This document shows, in pieces, positions 8,423 to 17,418 of a DNA stretch of 39,902 bases. The DNA comes from CAMEON01 sp964427175. GTDB taxonomy: Bacteria > Bacillota > Clostridia > Oscillospirales > CAG-272. The DNA lies in the NCBI GenBank assembly GCA_964427175.1, contig CAYRTP010000004.1:1-39902 (forward strand). Reading direction: 5' to 3'. How positions within the stretch are numbered: position 1 is the first letter of the stretch; each line of letters begins with the position of its first letter. Both the position numbers and the translations under genes were made by a program. The notes under the pieces are model-generated. The model was not told the origin of the DNA and made no database searches. It saw only the letters and a program-made list of their open reading frames with translations.

Positions 8423-9442
8423 TCAGTCGCCGTAGCCGATGGGGTTCTTGGTCTGCCAGTTATCGGCATCGCGGCACATCTCCACCATGCCGTACTCGGC
8501 CTCCCAGCCCAGGATCTCCTTGGCCTTGGCGGGGTCGGCATAGCAGGTGGCGATGTCACCGGGACGGCGGTCCACGATCTTATAGGGGACCTTCTTGCCG
8601 GTGGCCTCCTCGAAGGAGCGAACGATGTCCAGCACCGAGTAGCCGTGGCCGGTACCGATGTTGTAGGGCTCCACACCCGTGACCTTGCGGGCGCGGTTGA
8701 GGGCGCAGAGGTGTGCGCGGGCCAGGTCCACTACGTGGATATAGTCGCGGACACCGGTTCCGTCGGGGGTATCGTAATCGTTACCGAAGACGGACAGGAA
8801 CTCGCGGCGGCCGGTAGCCACCTGGGTGACGTAGGGGAACAGGTTGTTGGGGGTACCCTTGGGGTCCTCGCCCATGAGGCCCGACTTGTGGGCACCGACG
8901 GGATTGAAGTAGCGAAGCAGGCTGACACTCCACTCGGGGATGGCCTTATGGGCATCGGTGAGGATGCGCTCGATCATCTGCTTGGTCTCGCCGTAGGGGT
9001 TGGTGGTACGGCCCAGGGGGGTGGTCTCCTTGATCGGGATCTCGGCGGGATCGCCGTAGACGGTAGCCGAGGAGGAGAAGACGATGATGCGGACATCATA
9101 CTTCTTCATGGCCTCGCAGAGGTTGAGGGTGGAGACCAGGTTATTGAAGTAGTAGCGCAGGGGGACAGCCACCGACTCGCCCACGGCCTTCAGGCCCGCG
9201 AAGTGGATGACGCTTTCGATATCGGGATTCTCGGCAAAGACAGCGTCCAGCGCCTCGGCATCGCAGAGGTCCACCTTGTAGAACTTGGGACGCTTGCCCG
9301 TGATGGTCTCGATGCGGTCCAGGACGATCTCCTTGCTGTTGGAGAGGTTATCGACAATGATGGGGGTCTCGCCGGCCTCGATCAGCTCGACGACGGTATG
9401 GGAACCGATGAAGCCGGTTCCGCCTGTAACCAGAATAGACAT
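8423..9442 (-). CDS. galE: UDP-glucose 4-epimerase
   Basis: The 339-residue SDR enzyme interconverts UDP-galactose and UDP-glucose; some members also act on the N-acetyl forms. The NAD-binding GGTGFIG is at residues 7-13, the catalytic serine region SSSATVYG at about 123-130, and YxxxK at Y150/K154. RDYIHVVD and the late RRPGD motif are typical. AAGGAGAAAC precedes the ATG. It lies between a sugar-1-kinase-like gene and galM, so the epimerised sugar nucleotide is probably made by the two genes upstream. Confidence 0.96.
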   Translation of the reverse strand: MSILVTGGTGFIGSHTVVELIEAGETPIIVDNLSNSKEIVLDRIETITGKRPKFYKVDLCDAEALDAVFAENPDIESVIHFAGLKAVGESVAVPLRYYFNNLVSTLNLCEAMKKYDVRIIVFSSSATVYGDPAEIPIKETTPLGRTTNPYGETKQMIERILTDAHKAIPEWSVSLLRYFNPVGAHKSGLMGEDPKGTPNNLFPYVTQVATGRREFLSVFGNDYDTPDGTGVRDYIHVVDLARAHLCALNRARKVTGVEPYNIGTGHGYSVLDIVRSFEEATGKKVPYKIVDRRPGDIATCYADPAKAKEILGWEAEYGMVEMCRDADNWQTKNPIGYGD

Positions 9443-9466
9443 ATGTTTCTCCTTTATGGGAATAGA

Positions 9467-10567
9467 TCAAATGAGCCCCGCCACAAACTCCCGCAGCTCG
9501 GGCATATAAGTCTCGGTCTCGGCCACCAGCTTGAACTGGGTACGGGCGCGGACCAGGTTATGGTCGGGGTACTCAGTATGGAAGTACACGTCGCCGTTCA
9601 GGTAGTCACCCAGGAAGCGCATCCCCGTCTCCAGGGTAATGATGTACCCGCCGTCGGGGAGCATGGCCAGCTCGTTTGGGGTCAGGTCGCCGCCCGTACC
9701 CTTGATGAAGCCGCGGGCGTAGGCCTTGAACATCTCGGGGACGAAGTGGACCTTATCCAGGTCGGGCTCGTCCTCGGTGGCAGAGGCCGCTCCGGCACGG
9801 ATGGAGTCACCGAAATCGTACAGGGAGGAGCCGGGCATAACGGTATCCAGGTCGATGATGCAGACGGCCTCCTCGGTCACCTCGTCCAGGAGGATGTTGG
9901 AGAGCTTGGTGTCATTGTGGGTCACGCGGAGGGGCAGAGTGCCGTCGGCCAGCGCGTCCACAATGAGGGAGCATTTCTCGGCACGGTCGGTGATGAACTT
10001 GATCTCATCCTGGACCAGATGTGCCCGCCCCGAGGCATTTTTCTCCACGGCGGCCAGGAAATCGGCGTACCGCTTTTTGGTGTTATGGAAATCGGGGATG
10101 GACTCGATGAGACGGGAGGCATCGAAATCCGCCAGCCGACGCTGGAAATCACCGAAGGCCTCGCCCACACGGGAAAAGGTCTCGGCAGAGTCCACGGTCA
10201 GGCGGCAGACGACCCCCTCCACGAACTCGTAGGCACGCCAAAAGCGGCCCTCGGAATCGGTGTAGCCCAGCGCGCCGTCGCGGGTCTTGACCACCCGCAG
10301 GGTACCCCGCTCGGTGTCACCGCCCTCGGCGGCGAGCCCCGCGCGGATATGCTCGGTGACGGCTTGGATATTCTCCATGACCCCAAAGGGGTCCTTGAAG
10401 ATGGAGGTATTGAGAATCTGCAGGGTATATCGCTTCCCTCCCTCCACCGTGACGATGAAGGTGCTGTTGATGTGTCCCGTGTGATTCGCCTTGATATCGG
10501 TGACCGCCCCCACGAAGGAGAAGCGGTCACAGGCGGCCAGGATCTGCTGTTGAGTCGGCTTTGTCAT
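9467..10567 (-). CDS. Aminoglycoside-phosphotransferase-fold kinase, N-acetylhexosamine 1-kinase (NahK)-like
   Basis: The 366-residue protein has the fold and spacing of NahK-type anomeric kinases, which make N-acetylhexosamine 1-phosphate (and sometimes galactose 1-phosphate) from the free sugar and ATP. The catalytic loop HNDTKLSN is at 217-224, with D219 the likely base, and the metal-binding IIDLDT is at 237-242. The N-terminal ANHTGHINSTF is a probable nucleotide loop. It starts 6 bases after the nucleotidyltransferase stop and precedes galE by 24. The sugar specificity (GalNAc, GlcNAc or galactose) cannot be read from sequence. Classical galK and galT are absent from this operon. Confidence 0.85.
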   Translation of the reverse strand: MTKPTQQQILAACDRFSFVGAVTDIKANHTGHINSTFIVTVEGGKRYTLQILNTSIFKDPFGVMENIQAVTEHIRAGLAAEGGDTERGTLRVVKTRDGALGYTDSEGRFWRAYEFVEGVVCRLTVDSAETFSRVGEAFGDFQRRLADFDASRLIESIPDFHNTKKRYADFLAAVEKNASGRAHLVQDEIKFITDRAEKCSLIVDALADGTLPLRVTHNDTKLSNILLDEVTEEAVCIIDLDTVMPGSSLYDFGDSIRAGAASATEDEPDLDKVHFVPEMFKAYARGFIKGTGGDLTPNELAMLPDGGYIITLETGMRFLGDYLNGDVYFHTEYPDHNLVRARTQFKLVAETETYMPELREFVAGLI

Positions 10568-10573
10568 AGCAGA

Positions 10574-11500
10574 TCAGTCCCACAGGTGCTCGGGGTATTC
10601 GCCCGCGTCGATGAGAGCCTGGATGGCGTTGACAACCCAAGGCTTATCCTCCTTGTAGGTCACGCCGTACCACTCGGACTCGGTGGGGTAGACCACCACG
10701 TCGCACTTGCCGGCCTTGACGAAGGTATCCACCGAGGTAGGCAGGAGAGACTCGGCCTTCATGGGATCGGCGGCATCCTTGAGGTTGGCCATGAACACGT
10801 CGAAATCCTTATCCAGCATATCGATGGTCTCGGCACCCAGGCCCCAGCAGTTCATGGAAACTACGGTCTCACCATCCAGGTAGACCATGTTGCCGTTTGC
10901 ATCGGGATACTGCGCGTTGTCGCCCAGCTTCTCGATCTTGTGGGTCTCCACCAGGTCGACCAGCATACCGTTCTCGTCCACCTTGCAGATACCGCGGGAG
11001 CAACCGCCCTTATCGGTCAGGGTGTTCTTGACCTTGAAGCCCACGGCGCAGCAGTGGCAAACGCCGTCGTCGGCAAACTCGCCCTTCTCCAGCTTGGAGA
11101 GGTGAGCGGCCAGCTTCTCGTAGGTGTTACGGCCGTAGAAATCGTCGGCGTTGATGACACCGTAGGGCTCCTTAACGATGCCGCGGGTAGCGCGGACGGC
11201 GTGGGTAGTACCCCAAGGCTTGACACGTCCCTCGGGAATGGCGTAGCCCTCGGGGATGTCGGTCATCTCCTGGTAAGCGTACTCAACGGCGATGTGCTTC
11301 TCCACACGGGCACCGATGGTAGCCTTGAAATCCTCGGCAATGGCTTCCTTGATGATGAATACCACCTTATCGAAGCCGGCGCGCTTAGCGTCGAATACCG
11401 AGTAGTCAATGATGAAATTGCCGTCCTTATCGATGGGCTCCATCTGCTTGACACCGCCAAAGCGGGAACCCATACCGGCTGCGAGAATTACGAGAGTCAT
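10574..11500 (-). CDS. Sugar-1-phosphate nucleotidyltransferase
   Basis: This 308-residue protein belongs to the NTP_transferase family, which makes NDP-sugars from sugar 1-phosphates. The signature LAAGMGSRFGGVKQ is at 6-19, with the G9-R13 loop and K18, and NADDFYG near residue 118 gives the metal-binding aspartates. GGTACGATT precedes the ATG. It is the first gene of an operon with the kinase, galE and galM, and a strong promoter lies 68 bases upstream. The most economical reading is that it converts the kinase product to a UDP-sugar that GalE then epimerises. The substrate is inferred, not shown. Confidence 0.87.
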   Translation of the reverse strand: MTLVILAAGMGSRFGGVKQMEPIDKDGNFIIDYSVFDAKRAGFDKVVFIIKEAIAEDFKATIGARVEKHIAVEYAYQEMTDIPEGYAIPEGRVKPWGTTHAVRATRGIVKEPYGVINADDFYGRNTYEKLAAHLSKLEKGEFADDGVCHCCAVGFKVKNTLTDKGGCSRGICKVDENGMLVDLVETHKIEKLGDNAQYPDANGNMVYLDGETVVSMNCWGLGAETIDMLDKDFDVFMANLKDAADPMKAESLLPTSVDTFVKAGKCDVVVYPTESEWYGVTYKEDKPWVVNAIQALIDAGEYPEHLWD

Positions 11501-11567
11501 AATCGTACCTCCAAGAATTTGTATTTTGTAAGACCGCGTGCGGCCTCTGTGATTTTACATCCTTTAC

Positions 11568-11596
11568 ATTATATCATAAAAATAGCTGTTTGTAAA
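11568..11596 (-). promoter_or_regulatory. SigA promoter of the sugar operon
   Basis: On the minus strand the sequence is TTTACA (11596-11591), a 17-bp spacer, then perfect TATAAT (11573-11568). It points into the nucleotidyltransferase gene. Confidence 0.85.
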
Positions 11597-11651
11597 GGCT
11601 CTCGGATGAAAAACTTTATGCGACATTCCTCAAAAACTTTCGGAAAACCTC

Positions 11652-11680
11652 TTGCAATATCCCGCGTAAAGGTTTATAAT
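11652..11680 (+). promoter_or_regulatory. SigA promoter of ychF
   Basis: TTGCAA (11652-11657), a 17-bp spacer and TATAAT (11675-11680) lie about 40 bases before the ychF start. Confidence 0.85.
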
Positions 11681-11721
11681 ATAAAGGATTATGCAATTCA
11701 ATCCAAACAGGAGATATACAC

Positions 11722-12816
11722 ATGAAACTTGGAATCGTCGGACTCCCCAACGTAGGTAAGTCCACTCTGTTCAACGCCCTGACCAACGCAGGTGCCGAAT
11801 CCGCCAACTACCCCTTCTGCACCATCGAGCCCAACGTGGGCGTGGTCGCCGTGCCCGACCCCCGTATGGACAAGCTGGCCGAGATGCACAACCCCGAAAA
11901 GTACACCCCCGCCGTCATTGAGTTCGTGGACATCGCGGGTCTGGTCCGCGGTGCCTCCCAGGGTGAAGGTCTTGGTAACAAGTTCCTTTCCCACATCCGT
12001 GAGGTAGACGCGATCCTGCACGTGGTCCGTTGCTTCGAGGACTCCAACATCGTCCACGTGGACGGTAAGGTGGATCCCCTTCGCGACGTGGAGACCATCA
12101 ACATGGAGCTTGTCCTGGCCGACATGGAGATCATGGAGCGCAAGCTCAACAACGCCCGCAAAATCCTCAAGGGTGACAAGACCATCGCCGCCGATATCGC
12201 GGTTTACGAGCGGGTCATGAAGGCCCTGGAGGACGGTCAGTCCGCCCGTACCGTGGAGCTGACCGAGGACGAGCGTATTCTGTTCCACGATACCCCCCTC
12301 ATTACCATGAAGCCCGTGATCTACGTGGCCAACGTCAGCGAGGAGGAGGCCAACGGTGACGTGAGCGGCAACGAGAGCTTCGCCAAGCTCAAGGAATTCG
12401 CTGACGGCGAGCACGCCGCCGTCATGCCCATCTGCGCGCAGATCGAGGCCGAGATCGCCCAGCTGGACGGCGAGGACAAGGAAATGTTCCTCTCCGAAAT
12501 GGGCATCGAGGAGCCCGGTCTGGACCGCCTCATCCGCGCCAGCTACGCGCTGCTGGGTCTCATCAGCTACCTGACCGCCGGCCCCAAGGAGGTCCGCGCC
12601 TGGACCATCGTTAAGGGCACCAAGGCTCCCCAGGCCGCGGGTAAGATCCACTCGGACTTCGAGCGTGGTTTCATCCGCGCCGAGGTCATCGCCTACGACG
12701 ATCTCATGCGCCTGGGCTCCATGAACGCCGCCAAGGATGCGGGTCTGGTTCGCTCCGAGGGCAAGGAGTACGTCATGCAGGACGGCGACATTGTCCTGTT
12801 CAGATTCAACATCTGA
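11722..12816 (+). CDS. ychF: YchF/OLA1-family ATPase
   Basis: The 364-residue protein is a full-length YchF, a conserved Obg-related ATPase that associates with ribosomes and stress responses. The P-loop GLPNVGKS is at 7-14, the switch region NYPFCTIEPN at about 29-38, and DIAGLVRGAS gives the G3 motif. The central helical arm and the C-terminal TGS-like domain (TIVKGTKAPQAAGKIH, DFERGFIRAE) are intact. ACAGGAG precedes the start. trmB follows after 48 bases and may be cotranscribed. Confidence 0.96.
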   Translation: MKLGIVGLPNVGKSTLFNALTNAGAESANYPFCTIEPNVGVVAVPDPRMDKLAEMHNPEKYTPAVIEFVDIAGLVRGASQGEGLGNKFLSHIREVDAILHVVRCFEDSNIVHVDGKVDPLRDVETINMELVLADMEIMERKLNNARKILKGDKTIAADIAVYERVMKALEDGQSARTVELTEDERILFHDTPLITMKPVIYVANVSEEEANGDVSGNESFAKLKEFADGEHAAVMPICAQIEAEIAQLDGEDKEMFLSEMGIEEPGLDRLIRASYALLGLISYLTAGPKEVRAWTIVKGTKAPQAAGKIHSDFERGFIRAEVIAYDDLMRLGSMNAAKDAGLVRSEGKEYVMQDGDIVLFRFNI

Positions 12817-12864
12817 TTTAGTTTGTAATTTTCTGTTGAATTTTGTAACGAGGAAGCTACAAGT

Positions 12865-13524
12865 ATGAGAATGAGAAAAAAGAAGCACGGGGCCGAGCGT
12901 ATCGCCGCCTGTGCTGAATATCTGATCGAGGATACCGCTCCCCTGGCCAAGTTGGCCTCCGAGCCCACCGCCATCTTCCCCGAGGCCAAGCCCATCCACC
13001 TGGAGATCGGCTGCGGCAAGGGCTCCTTTGCCGTGGGTATGGCCGCCGCCCATCCCGAGTGGAACTTCATCGCCATGGAGCGGGTATCCGACGTGGCCTG
13101 CTGTGCTCTGGAAAAGGCCAAGGCCACCGCCGATGACCGCGAGGGGGACAACCTCCGCTTCCTCATCGGAGATGCCCAGCACCTCACCGAGTGGGTAGAG
13201 CCCCACAGCGTGGCCCGTATCTACCTCAACTTCTCGGATCCCTGGCCCAAGAAGGGCTATGCCAAGCGGAGACTGACCTACCGCGGCTTTTTGGAGCTCT
13301 ATAAGACCATCCTCGCGGAGGGCGGAGAGCTCTACCTCAAGACCGACAACGAGGGGCTGTTCGACTTCAGCCTGGAGGAGTTTGAGGCCATGGGCCTGAC
13401 CCTACTGTTCTCCTCCCGCGACTTCCACAAGGCTCCCGAATCCGCAGGCAACATCATGACCGAATACGAGGCCAATTTCTCCTCCCAGGGAATGCCCATC
13501 TACTGCGCGCGAGTGAAGTTCTGA
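12865..13524 (+). CDS. trmB: tRNA (guanine-N7-)-methyltransferase
   Basis: The 219-residue enzyme methylates N7 of G46 in the variable loop of tRNA. The SAM-binding motif LEIGCGKGSF is at about 46-55, the family signature NFSDPWPKK follows in the middle of the protein, and YLKTDN comes later. The length is normal. The start follows GAGGAAGCTACAAGT. It lies downstream of ychF and a strong terminator follows, so the two may form a short unit. Confidence 0.95.
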   Translation: MRMRKKKHGAERIAACAEYLIEDTAPLAKLASEPTAIFPEAKPIHLEIGCGKGSFAVGMAAAHPEWNFIAMERVSDVACCALEKAKATADDREGDNLRFLIGDAQHLTEWVEPHSVARIYLNFSDPWPKKGYAKRRLTYRGFLELYKTILAEGGELYLKTDNEGLFDFSLEEFEAMGLTLLFSSRDFHKAPESAGNIMTEYEANFSSQGMPIYCARVKF

Positions 13525-13552
13525 GCCCCAAAGCACTCATCATCGAACCGCG

Positions 13553-13583
13553 AAAAAGCGCATCGGAAATCCGATGCGCTTTT
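13553..13583. terminator. Bidirectional terminator between trmB and the lipoprotein gene
   Basis: AGCGCATCGGA pairs perfectly with TCCGATGCGCT around AA, with A-run and T-run flanks on both sides. It can end trmB (+) and the convergent gene (-). Confidence 0.88.
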
Positions 13584-13657
13584 ATATGTGCAGTTTCTAA
13601 ACAAAAGTTATATTTTTTAACTTTCTGTTTCTTTTTGCCTACTGTTCGAAAAAGAAA

Positions 13658-15151
13658 TTATTCCTCTTTCGCGTCGGCAAGACGATCCAGAGACTTCACC
13701 AGATTCTGGATCTGGTTATTCACAGAGGAGTGCATACTCTGGAAGCGGGAGGCGGTGTTGTTATTGTTCTTGGCGACCATCTCGCGCAGGCCGTGGTGAA
13801 CACCGAAGCTGATATCCAGAATGGCCAGGTCGATGTAGATACCGTCCACGATGATCTCCAGCATCAGGCTGGTGTCGGGATCAGAGGCAAGCTTCGTGCG
13901 AAGGGTGTCCTCGTAGTACACGGGTCTGACGGTTTGATAGCTGATGGAGCCCATGGCTTCCAATACCGCGCTGACCATGTCCAATCGCTCCTCGGTCACC
14001 GTAGTGGGGACCGCGATGATGGTAAATTGGTCATGAAGGAACGTGTGGTAGTCCTCCTGCTCCCGATTGAACTTGGGCATGGGAACCACGCCGTACGCAT
14101 TTTCCATGTTTCTCATGGACTGGTTCTCCAGCTCCATGATTCGAAGGGTCGCCATAGCGGCCTTTCCGTCCACGAAGTTGGTACGAATTTCTCTCTGCTC
14201 GGGATCTCCCGAACCGCCCGAATAGGAGCGTGTGCCGCCGTTGGTCCCGTAGTAGAGCTGCAACAGCTTTTCGGTCAGGGTATGGAGCCGCTCGCGGTCC
14301 AGAACAAACTCCAACTCACCGTCAGCATTCTTTTTGACAATATCCACCTCACAAGAACTCCAGTAAGGATCCACGCCGATCTGCTTGGAGGTTACAAAGC
14401 CGAATACGTCATTACGGGAGCTTCTGGGGTCACCATCGTCCTGATGGAGCAGAGGAATCAGAGAGATCTGCTTATCCAGCGTCCACTCGCCGCTTTCTAC
14501 GTATTCGTAGAGATAGGGCTGGTTGGCATTGTTGAACAGGTCCTTATTGAACACCGTAACGAACGCGAAACGGTAGGTGGAGAGCAGGATGGAGCCGGTG
14601 GCCGAGTACTGCATCCCGTTGTAGCTGACCGCATCGTTGTAGCCCTGTGCCCACCAAGGCTTGGTCAGATCGATGTAGAAGGTGTCGGCCAGGTCGGCAT
14701 AGTTGCCCGTCACCGTGTGGGGGAAGGCGGTGTAGGCGCAGGCAGCCATGACATCGTAATCGGTACTACCGGCCTGGATGGCCTGATTGACCTTGGTGAC
14801 CACCGCGTAGTTGTCATCGGTGTTGTCCAGGATGCTGTTGATGGTGACGTTGAGGCGGCTCTCGACTGCCTTGTTTCGCTCAAAGACCACGTCATTGACA
14901 GGGTCGCCCTTCAGGCCCTCTACCGAGATCTCGCCACGGGTCCAGCCTTCCTTATCGCGGCTGATAAAGGTGACGGTCTCATTTTTGAAGTCGAGATCTG
15001 CGGGCAGATCGTCGCCGGTGCCGACTTCCTCCGCAAAGGTTACGGTTTCCTGAGCCGTATCGGTGCCCTCGGTGCTGTTTCCGCATGAGGCCAGTGAGCC
15101 CGCCAATAGGAGCGACGCAAGAAGTCCGCAGAGAATACGCTTGGCTTTCAT
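13658..15151 (-). CDS. Extracellular solute-binding lipoprotein
   Basis: The 497-residue protein begins with a lipoprotein signal (MKAKRILCGLLASLLLAGS) and lipobox LASC, with C23 as the lipidated residue. The start at 15151 has AAAGGAGG upstream; the frame stays open a further 56 codons without leader features. The body resembles family 1 ABC solute-binding proteins (YDVMAACAYTAFP, STYRFAFVTVFNKDLF, GKAAMATLRIMELEN), suggesting capture of a sugar or oligosaccharide at the outer membrane face. No permease or ATPase gene is adjacent, so it is an orphan. A consensus promoter lies just upstream. Confidence 0.85.
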   Translation of the reverse strand: MKAKRILCGLLASLLLAGSLASCGNSTEGTDTAQETVTFAEEVGTGDDLPADLDFKNETVTFISRDKEGWTRGEISVEGLKGDPVNDVVFERNKAVESRLNVTINSILDNTDDNYAVVTKVNQAIQAGSTDYDVMAACAYTAFPHTVTGNYADLADTFYIDLTKPWWAQGYNDAVSYNGMQYSATGSILLSTYRFAFVTVFNKDLFNNANQPYLYEYVESGEWTLDKQISLIPLLHQDDGDPRSSRNDVFGFVTSKQIGVDPYWSSCEVDIVKKNADGELEFVLDRERLHTLTEKLLQLYYGTNGGTRSYSGGSGDPEQREIRTNFVDGKAAMATLRIMELENQSMRNMENAYGVVPMPKFNREQEDYHTFLHDQFTIIAVPTTVTEERLDMVSAVLEAMGSISYQTVRPVYYEDTLRTKLASDPDTSLMLEIIVDGIYIDLAILDISFGVHHGLREMVAKNNNNTASRFQSMHSSVNNQIQNLVKSLDRLADAKEE

Positions 15152-15191
15152 AGGGGATTCCTCCTTTAACTTTTGATGATATTTCATCCCA

Positions 15192-15220
15192 ATTATATAA
15201 CAAAAACAACCTTTTGTCAA
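15192..15220 (-). promoter_or_regulatory. Consensus SigA promoter of the lipoprotein gene
   Basis: On the minus strand TTGACA (15220-15215), a 17-bp spacer and TATAAT (15197-15192) match the consensus in both hexamers. Confidence 0.92.
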
Positions 15221-15260
15221 GAGGAACGCATGAATTTGTGCATTTTTTTTACAAAACCTC

Positions 15261-15289
15261 TTGCAATCCGGCCTTTTTTGTGCTACAAT
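15261..15289 (+). promoter_or_regulatory. SigA promoter of the aminotransferase gene
   Basis: TTGCAA (15261-15266), a 17-bp spacer and TACAAT (15284-15289) lie 31 bases before the start. The -35 flank AAAACCTCTTGCAAT is the same as at the ychF promoter. Confidence 0.8.
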
Positions 15290-15320
15290 ATTCCAATCCC
15301 CATGAAAGGAACCATCCAAT

Positions 15321-16532
15321 ATGAATTATACCTTCTCCGATAAGATCGCCAACCTCAAGCCCTCGGCGATCCGTGAAATCCTCAAGGCACCCAAGGATGC
15401 CGACACCATCACCCTGGCCGCGGGCAACCCCGCTCCCGAGACCTTCCCCGTGGCCGATCTGGCCCGCTTCGCCGCGGACATCTTCGCCAACGACTCCACC
15501 ACCGCCCTGCAGTACGGTGCCACCGACGGTTACGAGCCCCTCCGCCGTGCCGTCGCCCAGCGTCAGAAAACGGTCTGGGGCATCGGCAAATCCATCGACG
15601 AGGGCGATGCCTTCAACGATACCACCATCATTGTTTCGGGCGGTAACCAGGGCATTGAGCTGGCCGCCAAGGTGTTCTGTAACGAGGGCGACACCGTCAT
15701 CTGCGAGAACCCCACCTTCATCGGCGGTCTGAACGCCTTCCGCTCCTGCGGCTACAACACCGTGGGCGTGCCCATCGAGGAGGACGGCATGGACGTAGCC
15801 GCCCTGGAGGAGACCATCAAGGCTACCCCCAACGCCAAGCTCCTCTACGTCATCCCCACCTTCCAGAACCCCGCAGGCATCACCACCTCCCTGGAGAAGC
15901 GCAAGGCCATTTACGAGGTCTGCAAGAAGTACGGCCTCATGATCCTGGAGGACAACCCCTACGGCGAGCTCCGCTTCGCGGGTGAGGAGATCCCCACCAT
16001 CAAGAGCTTTGATACCGAGGGCCTGGTCATCTACTGCTCCTCCTTCTCCAAGATCCTGTCCGCCGGTATGCGCGTGGGCTTCGTGGTCGCTCCCGAGGAG
16101 GTCGCAGCCAAAATGGTGGTAGCCAAGCAGTCCGAGGACGTACACACCAACCAGTTCTTCCAGATGCTCTGCTACAAGTTCATGACCGAGTGCGACCTGG
16201 ACGCGCATATCGCTATGATCCGCCGGGTCTACGGCCGTAAGTGCCGCCTCATGCTGGATTGCCTGGAGCGGGAGCTTCCCTCCTCGGTCAAGTTCACCCG
16301 TCCCGAGGGCGGTCTGTTCATTTGGGTCACCCTGCCCGAGGATGCCGATGCCGCCGCCTTCCTCAAGGCCTGCATCGCCGAAAAGCTCATGATCGTTCCC
16401 GGCGCTACCTTCAACTGCGACGTGACCCAGGGCTCAAGCTCCTTCCGTCTCAACTACTCCACCCCCTCGGACGCGCAGATCGTGGAGGGCGTAGCCAGAC
16501 TGGGCAAGGTCGCCCGTCAGTTTGTCCGGTAA
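15321..16532 (+). CDS. PLP-dependent aminotransferase, class I/II (2-aminoadipate / MocR-like type)
   Basis: The 403-residue enzyme has the fold type I aminotransferase layout. AAGNPAPETFP lies at about 33-43, QYGATDGYEPLR near 64-75, and the NPYGE region at about 212-216. The PLP-binding lysine is K244 in SSFSKILSAGMRVGF, and the late RLNYS contains the carboxylate-binding arginine. Closest characterised relatives are 2-aminoadipate and aromatic or branched-chain aminotransferases. The substrate cannot be set from sequence. AAAGGAACC precedes the start, and a GNAT gene follows after 13 bases. Confidence 0.9.
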   Translation: MNYTFSDKIANLKPSAIREILKAPKDADTITLAAGNPAPETFPVADLARFAADIFANDSTTALQYGATDGYEPLRRAVAQRQKTVWGIGKSIDEGDAFNDTTIIVSGGNQGIELAAKVFCNEGDTVICENPTFIGGLNAFRSCGYNTVGVPIEEDGMDVAALEETIKATPNAKLLYVIPTFQNPAGITTSLEKRKAIYEVCKKYGLMILEDNPYGELRFAGEEIPTIKSFDTEGLVIYCSSFSKILSAGMRVGFVVAPEEVAAKMVVAKQSEDVHTNQFFQMLCYKFMTECDLDAHIAMIRRVYGRKCRLMLDCLERELPSSVKFTRPEGGLFIWVTLPEDADAAAFLKACIAEKLMIVPGATFNCDVTQGSSSFRLNYSTPSDAQIVEGVARLGKVARQFVR

Positions 16533-16545
16533 GCGGAGGCCCGCC

Positions 16546-17019
16546 ATGTCTGTGACCATCCGACCGGCTGTGGAATCCGATATCCCCCGCCTGGAGGCCC
16601 TGCTCTACCAGGTCCACGGACTCCACGCAGAGGGCCGCCCCGACCTCTTTATCCCCGGGTGCAAAAAATACACCGCTGATCAGCTCCGCGGGCTTCTCTC
16701 GGATCCCGAAAACACCCCCATCTTCGCCGCGATCCTGGACGGCGTGCCGGTGGGCTACTGCTTCTGCATCAAGCAGGTACAGACAGCCGCCTCCATGCAG
16801 AAGATCGCCACCCTCTACGTGGATGACCTCTGCGTGGATCAGACCATGCGGGGACGCGGCATCGGCAAGGCCCTCTACGACCACGCCGTGGCCTACGCGC
16901 GGGAGCAGGGGTACTACAACCTGACCCTCAACGTCTGGGCCTGCAACCCCTCCGCCATGGCCTTCTATCAGAAATGCGGCCTGGCGGTCCAAAAGGTAGG
17001 CATGGAACTGGTGCTTTGA
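16546..17019 (+). CDS. GNAT-family N-acetyltransferase
   Basis: The 157-residue protein is a single GNAT domain that would transfer an acetyl group from acetyl-CoA to an amine. The acetyl-CoA loop is in DDLCVDQTMRGRGIGKALY (pattern Q/RxxGxG), and the C-terminal NPSAMAFYQKCGL is the usual last motif. I chose ATG 16546 because GGAGG lies just upstream. An earlier in-frame ATG at 16522 would overlap the aminotransferase gene and lacks a site. The substrate is unknown. It is probably cotranscribed with the aminotransferase. Confidence 0.88.
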   Translation: MSVTIRPAVESDIPRLEALLYQVHGLHAEGRPDLFIPGCKKYTADQLRGLLSDPENTPIFAAILDGVPVGYCFCIKQVQTAASMQKIATLYVDDLCVDQTMRGRGIGKALYDHAVAYAREQGYYNLTLNVWACNPSAMAFYQKCGLAVQKVGMELVL

Positions 17020-17068
17020 AGCACGGGCTGCAAGATACTCAAAATACGAAACAAATGGAGTTTTTGCC

Positions 17069-17407
17069 ATGAAAAAAGGTACGAAGAAAATCATTCACGT
17101 CATCATCAGCCTGCTCTACATTGTGTGGGGTATCGGTGCGCCCCTGTCGGTGCTCCGCAATCTGGCCGCGCTGAACCTGGAGGCCATCCTCAACGTCGGT
17201 ACCATCCTGTCCCTGGCTACCGGTCTCATCATGCTCATCGCGGGTCTTTTGGGTCTGCTCCGTCTCCGTCCCCTCTACCGCCGACTCCTGGGTATCATCA
17301 TTTTTGTCCTGGCTGCCGCATCGGCTGTGACCTCCCTCATGGGCGGAAACATCGTTTGGCAGTCCATCCTCCAGGCTGTCATGGCTTGGCTGTATATCAT
17401 TTGGTAA
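17069..17407 (+). CDS. Small integral membrane protein of unknown function
   Basis: This 112-residue protein is mostly hydrophobic, with about four membrane-spanning stretches (roughly 8-28, 40-62, 72-90 and 93-111) and a positively charged N-terminus (MKKGTKK). A short basic loop (LRLRPLYRR) joins the second and third. I do not recognise the family. It follows the GNAT gene by 49 bases and is closed by a strong terminator, so it probably ends that transcript. Confidence 0.75.
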   Translation: MKKGTKKIIHVIISLLYIVWGIGAPLSVLRNLAALNLEAILNVGTILSLATGLIMLIAGLLGLLRLRPLYRRLLGIIIFVLAAASAVTSLMGGNIVWQSILQAVMAWLYIIW

Positions 17408-17418
17408 TCATACGCCGC

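Noticed and set aside
8645..11725. A 1026-codon open frame on the + strand across galE, the kinase and the nucleotidyltransferase
   Set aside because: It is antisense to three genes with clear family motifs, promoters and ribosome binding sites. High GC at third positions removes stops from the opposite strand. No signal of its own is seen.
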